Positions 30,200 to 38,384 of a stretch of DNA of 64,000 nt are shown piece by piece. The position numbers were made by a program, and so were the translations under genes. The notes beneath the pieces were generated by a model, which saw only the letters and a list, made by a program, of their open reading frames with translations, had not been told where the DNA came from and did no database searches. Each line of letters starts with the position of its first letter. Positions within the stretch are counted from its first letter, which is position 1. The DNA is from Legionella bozemanae (GTDB lineage: Bacteria; Pseudomonadota; Gammaproteobacteria; Legionellales; Legionellaceae): positions 1 to 64,000 of the forward strand of contig NZ_LBAW01000012.1 in NCBI RefSeq assembly GCF_001648595.1, written 5' to 3'.

Positions 30200-33160
30200 A
30201 TGACTACAAAAAAAAATAATATGCGCTCCCAAAAACAAAATCCTATGCCAGAACAATTATCCAATTCTTCGAGCATTGTGGAAAAAAATGTGAAACCCAA
30301 AAGTAATTCACCTTTTATTGTAGCAATTGGTGCGTCAGCAGGAGGCTTGGAAGCATTAAAAAATTTATTTTCTCGTTCTAAAACAAATGAGAATCTTGCT
30401 TTTACAATAGTGACTCATCTAAGTCCGGATAAAGAAAGCGTATTACCTGAATTATTACAACAATATACCCCACTAAAAGTATTGCCTATGAGCAATTACC
30501 AAAAAGTAGAGGCTAATCATGTTTATGTATTACCCCCAGGAAATACCGTGCTTATTCGAAAAGGAATATTGCATTTAGCCCCGATTACTCCTGATACTAA
30601 AATGCATCCTATTGATGCCTTTTTTTGCTCCTTAGCTGAAGATCAGGGTTTAAAGAGTATTTGTATTATTCTTTCAGGGGCAGGAAATGATGGTACTATT
30701 GGATTGCGCGCAATAGCGAAACAAAAAGGATTGGTTATTGCGCAAATGGCTAAATCCGCTGCCTATGATGTTATGCCAAAAAGTGCAATAAACACTGGGT
30801 TAGTTGATTATATTTTTCTTCCTCAACAGATATATCCATTTCTTATTAGCTACATAGCTTATTTTGAAAATAATAAAACGCTTCTCCCCGCAAGCATCTC
30901 CGATGAAATACAGCAAATATTAATATTACTTAAAACGAATACCGGCCATGATTTTTCTTTATATAAGCCTAATACCATTTTCCGTCGCATCCAAAAACGA
31001 TTAAGTATTTTACAAATCGAAAATTTATCAGATTATATGCAATATTTACAGCAACACCTTACTGAAATACAAATTTTATTCAAAGAGCTGCTTATTAATG
31101 TCACTCATTTCTTTCGGGATCCCGAGGCGTTTGATGCACTAAAAGAGATATTACTCGAAAAGATTTTATCCAATAAGTCACAAAGTGAAAACTTAAGAAT
31201 ATGGATTCCAGGATGTTCCACTGGAGAAGAAGTTTATTCAATTGCAATTATTTTGCAAGAGTGCATGGAGCAATTAAAATGTCATTTTAAAGTTCAGATT
31301 TTTGGCACCGACATTGACGAAGAGGCGATTGAAATTGCACGAGCAGGAATTTTTTCTCTTGAAATTAAAAAAGATGTCTCGGAAGAACGGCTAAAACGTT
31401 TTTTTATCCGAGACGAGAATTCTTATAAAATAAACCTTGATATACGAAAAATGATTATTTTTGCAGTGCAAAACGTCATTAAAGATCCACCTTTCACGAA
31501 TCTTGATTTACTGAGTTGCAGAAATTTATTAATTTATTTAAGCTCGCAGCTACAAAAGAGACTTTTTTCACTCTTTCACTATAGCTTAAAACCTGATGGA
31601 CTCTTGTTATTAGGAACCTCTGAAGCGATTAGTAGCTCTGTTGATTTGTTTACAATTCTAAATAGACAGTGGAAAATTTTTCAAAGGAAAGGTGGAGCAA
31701 CAGCATATAACTCAACTATGCATCTACCTTATGCAGCTCAGCATTCAGAATCAATGAACTTACATATTATGGAAAAAAATAATCAAGGTAGTAAACCCAG
31801 TTTGTCGCATTTAGTCGAGCATATTTTATTAGATAATTATACCCCGGCTTCTTTCGTTCTCGATGAAAATGGAAATATTATTTATATCTACGGTCGAACC
31901 AGTAAATTTATAGAGTTTGCTTCAGGGGAAGTACATTTAAATTTTATTAATATGATACGAACCGAATTAAAGTCTAAAGTTTTGAGCGCAATGCGAAAAG
32001 CCTCAGCATCACAAAAAGAAGAAACGCTTATAGGTCTTCCTCTTAAAGAGGGTGCTGAATTCCGGTATGTCAATATAAGAATTAGACCGATCTTCGAAGC
32101 AAAATCGTTCAATCGAATGCTTCTTTTATTAGTTTTTGAAGAATTGCCAGCAATAGTCCCACATAATGAACTATCGAAGCAAGAAAAAAAAGGGGAACTT
32201 GGCAAAAAAATTATTCAATTAGAACAAGAATTCAAATATACAAAAGAAAGCTTACAATCTACAATTGAAGAATTAGAAACTTCTAATGAAGAACTGAAGT
32301 CCAGTAATGAAGAACTGCAATCAACTAATGAAGAATTACAAAGTACTAACGAAGAAATTGAAACCTCAAAAGAAGAATTACAATCTTTAAATGAAGAATT
32401 AACTACAGTGAACTCAGAACTAGAAAGCAGAATTGAACAATTATCAAGTGCCAATGATGATATTAAGAATCTCCTTGATAATACAGAAATTGCAACCATT
32501 TTTTTAGATAAAGATTTATGCATCAAACGCTTTACTCCCAGAGCAACAGATATTATTAATTTAATTCCAACAGATGTCGGACGTCCTATCAATCATATTG
32601 TATCTAATTTGCAATACGATAAATTGACAGACGATGCGCGTAAAGTTCTTAAAACATTAGAATCGAAAACAATAGAAGTAGTTGATAAGAGCGGACGTTG
32701 GTATGTCATAAGAATTATTCCCTATCGTACGGTCAATAATATTATTGACGGTATCGTGATTACCTTTTTAAATATTCATAACCAAAAAAAAGCTGAAAAT
32801 GAATTAATTAAAATAGAAGATGAACTTAAAGCCTCCAAAGCAATTGAAGTTCAATTAATTAATATACTTCCTTATCCAGTTTTACTGTTAGACAAGCATT
32901 TCAAGGTCTTTTTAGCCAATAATCGTTTTAACGAACGATTTCTTGAACACAATGAAAGCATTATTGGCCAAAATATTTTCAAATTGAAATTGAAATTTGA
33001 TCGAAACAAATTGAACCACTTTTTAGAGAAGTTTCTCAGCAAGCAAGATCTTCATTGTGAAGGCGAACTAGAACTTAGCAATACTGCTGTTTGCCAAATC
33101 ACAGTGCAAAAAATTTCGGGCTCTTTATTATTAATACAATTTAAAACAGATTCATTATAG
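30200..33160 (+). CDS. CheB-CheR-PAS fusion sensor/regulator
   Basis: A 986-residue soluble protein. Residues 36-225 are a CheB methylesterase (S46 in GASAGGLEAL, H73 in VTHLSPD, D164 in SGAGNDGT). Residues 240-495 are a CheR methyltransferase with FFRDPEAFDAL, the SAM-binding WIPGCSTGEEVYSIA (335-349) and FGTDIDEEAI. Residues 640-735 form a coiled coil of NEELxSxNEELQSTNEE repeats, followed by two PAS-like regions (about 740-850 and 865-985). This is the known CheB-CheR-coil-PAS group, usually linked to a histidine kinase and not to flagellar chemotaxis. The frame ends without a kinase domain; the kinase follows as a separate gene 40 bases later. AGGAT precedes the ATG. Confidence 0.93.
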   Translation: MTTKKNNMRSQKQNPMPEQLSNSSSIVEKNVKPKSNSPFIVAIGASAGGLEALKNLFSRSKTNENLAFTIVTHLSPDKESVLPELLQQYTPLKVLPMSNYQKVEANHVYVLPPGNTVLIRKGILHLAPITPDTKMHPIDAFFCSLAEDQGLKSICIILSGAGNDGTIGLRAIAKQKGLVIAQMAKSAAYDVMPKSAINTGLVDYIFLPQQIYPFLISYIAYFENNKTLLPASISDEIQQILILLKTNTGHDFSLYKPNTIFRRIQKRLSILQIENLSDYMQYLQQHLTEIQILFKELLINVTHFFRDPEAFDALKEILLEKILSNKSQSENLRIWIPGCSTGEEVYSIAIILQECMEQLKCHFKVQIFGTDIDEEAIEIARAGIFSLEIKKDVSEERLKRFFIRDENSYKINLDIRKMIIFAVQNVIKDPPFTNLDLLSCRNLLIYLSSQLQKRLFSLFHYSLKPDGLLLLGTSEAISSSVDLFTILNRQWKIFQRKGGATAYNSTMHLPYAAQHSESMNLHIMEKNNQGSKPSLSHLVEHILLDNYTPASFVLDENGNIIYIYGRTSKFIEFASGEVHLNFINMIRTELKSKVLSAMRKASASQKEETLIGLPLKEGAEFRYVNIRIRPIFEAKSFNRMLLLLVFEELPAIVPHNELSKQEKKGELGKKIIQLEQEFKYTKESLQSTIEELETSNEELKSSNEELQSTNEELQSTNEEIETSKEELQSLNEELTTVNSELESRIEQLSSANDDIKNLLDNTEIATIFLDKDLCIKRFTPRATDIINLIPTDVGRPINHIVSNLQYDKLTDDARKVLKTLESKTIEVVDKSGRWYVIRIIPYRTVNNIIDGIVITFLNIHNQKKAENELIKIEDELKASKAIEVQLINILPYPVLLLDKHFKVFLANNRFNERFLEHNESIIGQNIFKLKLKFDRNKLNHFLEKFLSKQDLHCEGELELSNTAVCQITVQKISGSLLLIQFKTDSL

Positions 33161-33200
33161 GAATGCTTGAATAAATTCCAAATATTTTGAGAGAAATTAA

Positions 33201-34826
33201 ATGGATTTAACAGTCAATAGAGAACTATTTGTCCCGATACCAGAGGAAATTAAAAAATTACAAGAGCAGCTGTTGCTCAAACAAAAAGAATTAAATAAAA
33301 AAGATCGGGAAATTGATTTCCTTAATTCGGAAATAGATGAATTAAAAAATCAATTTATTGAATTTTATGATTTTAATTCCACGGCTTTTTTTACTATTAA
33401 TAAAAATTACTTAATACACTCTGTAAATTTTCAAGGCGCCATTTTATTGAATTATGATCGCAATCAGTTGATTCATAAAAATTTTTTAAATTTAATTAAT
33501 CCTTTTCAGAAAAATAATCTAGAAAAATGCATCCATACCCTAATGGAAAAAAAAATAAAGCAAGTATGTGAGCTGGAATTACTACAAAAAGGAGGAAAAC
33601 GAAAACAAGTACGTATCGAATGCCTGGTTACAAAGAATGAACACTTAATACGACTTATTCTTAAAGATATTACCTATGTACGCCAATTAGAATCACAACA
33701 GATACAGTTAAATCGATCGTTAGAGACGATTACTAATTTGTTGCAAAATGTTTCCGATGCAATAGCCACACTAGATAAAGAATTTTACTTTAAAATTATA
33801 AATCCCACTTTTATTAATTTTTTTTCTAGGATTTTTACCATAAAAATTCAAACAGGAATGAATTTTCTTACACTTATTTCCAATTTTTCAGAATATAAAC
33901 AACAACTAATCAAAGCATGTCATCAAGCTCTTTTAGGAGAAGAAACCACCATTTTAATTGAAAATTCGAGTGAATTATATGAAGCTAATTTTTGTTTTGA
34001 AATCAATTTTAATCCTATTTATAACCACTCATCCCAAAACAATGAAATTATTTTGCTTATTAAAGATTTAACCGAATTTTATTTACAAAAAAAATTAAAA
34101 ATGAAAGAGCAAGCAAAATTAGCTCATGCAATTCGCTTGAATACAATGGAAGGAATGGCATCAGCATTGTCTCATGAAATTAATCAGCCTTTAACTGCCA
34201 TTTTTCTTTATGGTCAGACGTGTCTTTTACAAATCAAAGAACACATTGAAAAAAATAAATTAGATCCGAGTCCATTAGCCTTGTTGAATAAAATTATTTT
34301 ACAGGCAAAACATGCCAGTGAAGTAATGAGTCGTATGAAAAGCTTTATTTATCAAAATGTGCATTTTCCAGAAAGAGCGGATATCAATACCTTAATTCAA
34401 GACACCATGATTTTTTTAGATTATGAGTTAACACATTCAAAATTAAAAATTAATTTAATTTTAGAAGAGGAGCTCCCTAAATTAGATATTGATAGAATTC
34501 AAATCATGCAAATCATTATCAACTTAACGCGAAATAGCATTGAAGCGATGCAAGAAAATACAAGCCAAACTCCTGAGCTCACCATTCAAACAAAGAATAA
34601 AGATGAATACATTGAAATTCATTTCCGTGACAATGGACCAGGAATCATTCCTGAGCATAAAGATAAAATTTTACACTCTTATTTTACCACCAAAGCCCAA
34701 GGAACTGGTTTGGGGCTTACTATTTGTAGAAACCTCCTTGAAGCCCATGGCGGTAAACTTTATGTGCAGAATCATGAGGGCATAGGCGCTTGGTTTATTT
34801 GCACTTTACCCAAACACAGGGTGTGA
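33201..34826 (+). CDS. PAS-domain histidine kinase
   Basis: A 541-residue soluble kinase. An N-terminal coiled coil (residues 15-55) leads to two PAS-like domains (about 57-160 and 175-290). The HisKA helix carries H325 in SALSHEINQPLTAI. The HATPase boxes are complete: N box NLTRNSIEAM (N445), G1 DNGPGIIPEH (D477), F box YFTTK, G2 GTGLGLTICRNLLEAHGG. It has no transmembrane segments, so the signal should be cytoplasmic or come from the CheB-CheR-PAS partner encoded just upstream. No response regulator follows; the FixJ-type or the lone receiver at 28-29 kb could be its partner. An imperfect hairpin terminates the transcript at 34843. Confidence 0.92.
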   Translation: MDLTVNRELFVPIPEEIKKLQEQLLLKQKELNKKDREIDFLNSEIDELKNQFIEFYDFNSTAFFTINKNYLIHSVNFQGAILLNYDRNQLIHKNFLNLINPFQKNNLEKCIHTLMEKKIKQVCELELLQKGGKRKQVRIECLVTKNEHLIRLILKDITYVRQLESQQIQLNRSLETITNLLQNVSDAIATLDKEFYFKIINPTFINFFSRIFTIKIQTGMNFLTLISNFSEYKQQLIKACHQALLGEETTILIENSSELYEANFCFEINFNPIYNHSSQNNEIILLIKDLTEFYLQKKLKMKEQAKLAHAIRLNTMEGMASALSHEINQPLTAIFLYGQTCLLQIKEHIEKNKLDPSPLALLNKIILQAKHASEVMSRMKSFIYQNVHFPERADINTLIQDTMIFLDYELTHSKLKINLILEEELPKLDIDRIQIMQIIINLTRNSIEAMQENTSQTPELTIQTKNKDEYIEIHFRDNGPGIIPEHKDKILHSYFTTKAQGTGLGLTICRNLLEAHGGKLYVQNHEGIGAWFICTLPKHRV

Positions 34827-34842
34827 CTAAACATTAAGATCA

Positions 34843-34879
34843 TTTAGAATCACCAATACGATTACCTCGTGATTCTAAA
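34843..34879 (+). terminator. Hairpin after the histidine kinase gene
   Basis: TTTAGAATCAC and GTGATTCTAAA make a perfect 11-base stem around a 15-base loop, 17 bases past the kinase stop and before the cupredoxin gene. It is followed by ATTATCTTACTATT, a weak T-tract. The position suggests an operon end. Confidence 0.6.
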
Positions 34880-34909
34880 TTATCTTACTATTAAAATAGG
34901 ATTTCAAAT

Positions 34910-35431
34910 ATGTTAACTACTTTGTCAAGAACTTTTATTTTGACCAGCTTTTTTTCAGGAATTTTTATCAATTCATCATTTGCACATTCTCACCACGAAA
35001 CAAGTTCTATAGGAAATCCAGTGAATGCAACAAAGGCCACCAAAACGATTAAAGTGACTGCTTCTGATGATATGCGCTTTAATTTTTTACAAGCCCCCAA
35101 AGTTCATGATGGTGAAATCATAACATTTGAAGTGACCAATATAGGAAAAGTAGTTCATGAATTTTCTATAGGCGATGAAAAAGAACAAAAAGAACATCAA
35201 AAAATGATGCGTACCATGCCAGGTTTGGTTCATAAAGATGGTAATACCATCACAATTAATCCTGGTGAAACTAAAACATTGACTTGGCAATTTAAAGCAA
35301 ATCCAAAGCATGATGTTGTATTTGCCTGTAATATCCCAGGCCATTTTGAAGCAGGCATGTATATGAAAGTGAAAACGGCCAAACTGGACAGAAACTCTGT
35401 AGTCATAGGTATTAGGGGATCAGTGAGCTAA
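34910..35431 (+). CDS. Exported cupredoxin (type 1 copper protein)
   Basis: A 173-residue exported protein. A signal peptide covers residues 1-25 (cleavage near SFA-HSHH). The mature part is a cupredoxin with all four type 1 ligands: H83 in GKVVHEFSIG, C140 in FACNIPGH, H145 and M150. The N-terminal His cluster HSHHE and Met-rich MMRTMPGLVH loop could give further metal sites. Such proteins carry electrons or scavenge copper in the periplasm. AGGAT lies before the ATG. It follows a terminator and so has its own transcript. The last 15 residues (DRNSVVIGIRGSVS) extend beyond the family fold. Confidence 0.88.
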   Translation: MLTTLSRTFILTSFFSGIFINSSFAHSHHETSSIGNPVNATKATKTIKVTASDDMRFNFLQAPKVHDGEIITFEVTNIGKVVHEFSIGDEKEQKEHQKMMRTMPGLVHKDGNTITINPGETKTLTWQFKANPKHDVVFACNIPGHFEAGMYMKVKTAKLDRNSVVIGIRGSVS

Positions 35432-35448
35432 GTGCTGTTCCACTTAGC
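35427..35448 (+). terminator. Hairpin overlapping cupredoxin stop
   Basis: GCTAAGTG and CACTTAGC form a perfect 8-base stem with a CTGTTC loop. The left arm contains the TAA stop of the cupredoxin gene. There is no T-run, so it may protect the messenger end rather than terminate. Confidence 0.4.
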
Positions 35449-35649
35449 AATTGGCAATCAACACATTCCAGTTTTCCTTAGTTTTTATAAGTAAGACCTC
35501 GATTGTAAAAAAAACATACGGGAATTAAAATTGCCAATTCCTGATTAAAGAATGCAGCATTTTTTTCAGAAAACAAGAAAAACAAGTTCTACCATGTGTG
35601 CAATATGTCTCGATGAGTGTATCGGAGCAATCTAATGAATGGAGTTATT

Positions 35650-35817
35650 ATGGATAATAAAAACATAGAGCCGCTGTTTGAAGAAGTTGACAAACAAATA
35701 GATGGAATTGTATTGCATCTGTTAAAAAAATATGCGCTAAAAAATGAATTTTTACCAACGCTTGATGCTCATTTGCAGGAAGAGAATAGAGCAGAAACCC
35801 TTGCCCCATCAATTTAG
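35650..35817 (+). CDS. Small unrecognised protein, 55 residues
   Basis: A short acidic helical protein (MDNKNIEPLFEEVDKQIDGIVLHLLKKYALKNEF...). I choose the ATG at 35650 because GGAG is five bases upstream; two earlier in-frame ATGs at 35617 and 35635 lack one. It ends 50 bases before the attachment-family gene on the same strand, and both may be one transcript. The leucine spacing in the middle suggests an amphipathic helix. No family recognised. Confidence 0.5.
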   Translation: MDNKNIEPLFEEVDKQIDGIVLHLLKKYALKNEFLPTLDAHLQEENRAETLAPSI

Positions 35818-35866
35818 TTATACACATTAAGAATTTCTTGCCGCTACTCATAATAAGGATATCGTG

Positions 35867-36319
35867 ATGAAATTTGATCAACATACAACATGGATTCTGA
35901 CTGCAGATACAAGCACTTGCAGAATCTATAAATCGACCACAAAACCTTATCAATTCTCACTGGTCAAAGAACTTTTTCATCCTGAAGCTAAGCTTAGAGA
36001 TATTGAGATGACATCAAGTAAATCGGGACGCTTCAACACCGGAACCACCACTCAAGGAACATATACCCAACAATCCGATCCAAAAGAAATCGAGAACGAT
36101 AATTTTGCAAGAGAAATTGCAGAAGAGCTGGATAATGGTAGGAATAATCACGACTATGACAGACTCATTATCGTCGCACCGCCTCATATGAATGGGCTTT
36201 TATTACAGCACACAAACAAACATATCAATAATTTGATAACTTATAACATTAAGAATGACGTGATTCATTTAACAGAGCAAAAATTATCTGATTTTCTACG
36301 AGAACATTTGCCAATGTAA
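35867..36319 (+). CDS. Host-attachment family protein
   Basis: A 150-residue protein of the 'protein required for attachment to host cells' family. It shows the family pattern: WILTADTSTCRIYKS at the start, then a variable region, ENDNFAREIAEELDNGRNNHDYDRLIIVAPPHMNGLL, and a C-terminal ITYNIKNDVIHLTEQKLSDFLREHL. The fold resembles the eRF1 domain 1 (baeRF group), so a translation-related role is possible despite the name. AAGGA lies seven bases before the ATG at 35867; a GTG immediately upstream is less likely. A strong terminator follows. Confidence 0.85.
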   Translation: MKFDQHTTWILTADTSTCRIYKSTTKPYQFSLVKELFHPEAKLRDIEMTSSKSGRFNTGTTTQGTYTQQSDPKEIENDNFAREIAEELDNGRNNHDYDRLIIVAPPHMNGLLLQHTNKHINNLITYNIKNDVIHLTEQKLSDFLREHLPM

Positions 36320-36327
36320 AAATTAGA

Positions 36328-36355
36328 AATTCCGCGGACTAAACCGCGGAATTTT
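36328..36355 (+). terminator. Rho-independent terminator
   Basis: AATTCCGCGG and CCGCGGAATT form a perfect GC-rich stem around ACTAAA, followed by TT. It lies nine bases past the attachment-family stop and before the convergent cold-shock gene, so it can serve both directions. Confidence 0.8.
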
Positions 36356-36413
36356 AAGCAGGTGATCATTAACTATCAAATAGCGCTATCTTTTTTAACT
36401 CACATCCATGAGC

Positions 36414-36620
36414 CTAGACCACTTGAACCTCTTGTGCCAAGAGACCTTTTTGCCCTTTTCCTTGCTTAAACAACACAGACGCCCCTTCTCTAAGTGTCTT
36501 AAAGCCACTTCCTTGAATGGAACTGAAATGCACAAAATAATCCTGGCCATCACTTTGGATAAATCCGAAACCTTTGCGTTCGTTAAACCATTTTACAGTC
36601 CCTTTTATCTTTTCTGACAT
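36414..36620 (-). CDS. Cold-shock protein, CspA family
   Basis: A 68-residue single cold-shock domain that binds single-stranded RNA or DNA. RNP1 is KGFGFIQ and RNP2 is DYFVHFSSI; the start [21 protein letters not shown] is classical. I take the ATG at 36620, with AAGGAAT nine bases upstream, over the ATG at 36626. Cold-shock genes often have long regulatory leaders, and the 300-base gene-free stretch upstream would suit that. Confidence 0.95.
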   Translation of the reverse strand: MSEKIKGTVKWFNERKGFGFIQSDGQDYFVHFSSIQGSGFKTLREGASVLFKQGKGQKGLLAQEVQVV

Positions 36621-36626
36621 TGTCAT

Positions 36627-36933
36627 TATTCCTTTATTATTAGCAGTTCAGAACTAAATGTCTTTTAGTTGAAGGTACACTTAATGAACTCATTTCAAGT
36701 ACTTCAAATAACTGTAAATCAAGAATAATTTCATCTTAATTTCCAGATATTTTTTACACAATTGAGGATTTTGCTTATAAAAACTAAGGGAAATGGGGGC
36801 ATTAATCATGATCAATTGATAAGAAGTGATTTTTGCTGTAAGAAAAATCCAGCGCAATAAAACATCGGGTTTCTTAATAAATGGTTACCTTATTCTGCAG
36901 GTTTTGTTAGCATTTAATTCACAACGATTATTA
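36627..36933. other. Gene-free stretch upstream of the cold-shock gene
   Basis: These 307 bases lie upstream of the cold-shock gene and downstream of the small gene at 36934, both on the minus strand. It is AT-rich. I see no convincing open frame; it probably includes the promoter and leader RNA of the cold-shock gene. Confidence 0.4.
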
Positions 36934-37128
36934 CTACATTACAGTTTGAACTTTTTTTCCATAGTCCGAATCATGTTCTGCTAAATAATTTTTTAAGCTT
37001 TCTGGCATTGCCTCTCTTAGGTTATGCTGATCCATAAAATCAGCTAAACTCTCATCTTTATCCTTTTCAATTGCTCCTTTTTCAATAACTCTTTCAAATA
37101 ATTTGCCAAACTTGCTGCCTTTAGCCAT
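36934..37128 (-). CDS. Small charged protein, 64 residues
   Basis: A highly charged soluble protein (MAKGSKFGKLFERVIEKGAIEKDKDESLADFMDQHNLREAMPESLKNYLAEHDSDYG...). The composition is protein-like, with balanced Lys/Glu and predicted helices, but I do not recognise a family. The ribosome-binding site is weak. It is on the minus strand between the cold-shock and VirK-like genes. Confidence 0.5.
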   Translation of the reverse strand: MAKGSKFGKLFERVIEKGAIEKDKDESLADFMDQHNLREAMPESLKNYLAEHDSDYGKKVQTVM

Positions 37129-37372
37129 ATTAGTTTTATATGGTCATCCGCCATTTGGCTTATGTCTTGTGTACGCGTAATTTTTTCACCTATTTCGTTG
37201 ATAGGATGCTGAAGAGATGATTCAAAGAATTATCGTATTGCCTTTTTTGGGGAGGATATCTGTTTAAGAAAAGTTCTTGTTTGTATAATTTCGTTCTCTA
37301 GTTTAGACGAGGCCATTTACTTTCTCCTCTTTGATTGGAGTATTATCAAAAGCCCATGGGCTTCTTACCCTG

Positions 37373-37864
37373 CTAAGAAAAATTGAATAACACTAAACCA
37401 TTATTATCGTCACCGTTGCTAATTCTGCAAAACCAATCAACAACCAATTTTTGCTTCTTCAAAACGGGATCGATGAAATCCACATGCAGTGTCGCGGTGT
37501 TATCTTCAAAAACACTTAAACGACCAGAAAATGTTAAGAATTCTCCTGTGGGTTTCTCTATAAAAATTTTCATGGAGGTAGTCACGGTATCGATTAATTG
37601 ATCATCAATATCCTCTTTACCATGAAAAAACTGGGTAAAATTAAAGCGCGTTGTAGCTCCATTTAATCTTCTTTTTGCTTGAGTCGAAAGTTCAGGACCT
37701 GTGACCTGGCAATTATCAAAATGAATAATTGCGCGGACATCACTACCACTCTCAACGGCTTGTACAAGTTGAGGAAAATCAGTGATATTATTCGTAAATG
37801 AATTAGCATGACTTAAGGGAAACAACAAGAAGGTCGTAACTACCACTGATTGCCAAATTCTCAT
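37373..37864 (-). CDS. VirK-like secreted protein
   Basis: A 163-residue exported protein: hydrophobic signal MRIWQSVVVTTFLLFPLSHA, then a mature domain beginning FPQLVQAVESGSDVRAIIHFDNCQV, the pattern of the VirK family first noted in plant pathogen virulence regions. Two cysteines (in FDNCQV and DWFCRI) could form a disulfide. GGAGGAC precedes the ATG. The molecular role of the family is not known; periplasmic location is likely. Confidence 0.75.
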   Translation of the reverse strand: MRIWQSVVVTTFLLFPLSHANSFTNNITDFPQLVQAVESGSDVRAIIHFDNCQVTGPELSTQAKRRLNGATTRFNFTQFFHGKEDIDDQLIDTVTTSMKIFIEKPTGEFLTFSGRLSVFEDNTATLHVDFIDPVLKKQKLVVDWFCRISNGDDNNGLVLFNFS

Positions 37865-38384
37865 TTATGTCCTCCATGACTCTTTTCCTCATTTGGAGCT
37901 CCTCTTAACCAGAATAAATCGTATTGAGCTAATTAACCCATGAGGCCTCAGATACCTTAATTGTAGAACGAATTATCCTTTTTTCCATTTTTTTATCTAT
38001 AATTTAAAAAAGTTTTAATGTTGTAAAAATTATGGTCAGAGCAGTATCCGAAACAGTTACTCTATTAAAAAAACATTTAAAAAATAAAAAAAGGACACAT
38101 TTTTTAAACGGATCATTCCACTCTCGTCAGTCTAATGACTCTTCTCACTCAATTTGATGCGCTGAAATACCTACCAGACGACGACACAGAAAAGACAAAA
38201 AGGAACGAGTGCATCAGTTCACATTCATGTACCATAATTTAAACTTCAATCATACATAAAATGTTGTAAATCAAACGAATAGCTTAGACACTTTACCTGC
38301 CGCTTCATTCACAAATAGACCCTGTGTTGCTTTCGTTTGCGGATTATGATTTGATTTTGATAAAGGACTTCACTGATTCGTAAA
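37865..38384. other. 520-base stretch without a convincing gene
   Basis: A very AT-rich region between divergent genes (VirK-like on minus, ankyrin protein on plus). A 41-codon frame starting at 38032 has no ribosome-binding site and I do not accept it. Promoters for both genes should be here, but I could not identify one clearly. Confidence 0.4.

Noticed and set aside
38032-38157. 41-codon frame starting at an ATG upstream of the ankyrin gene
   Set aside because: No ribosome-binding site and low-complexity Lys/Ser-rich content; likely chance.
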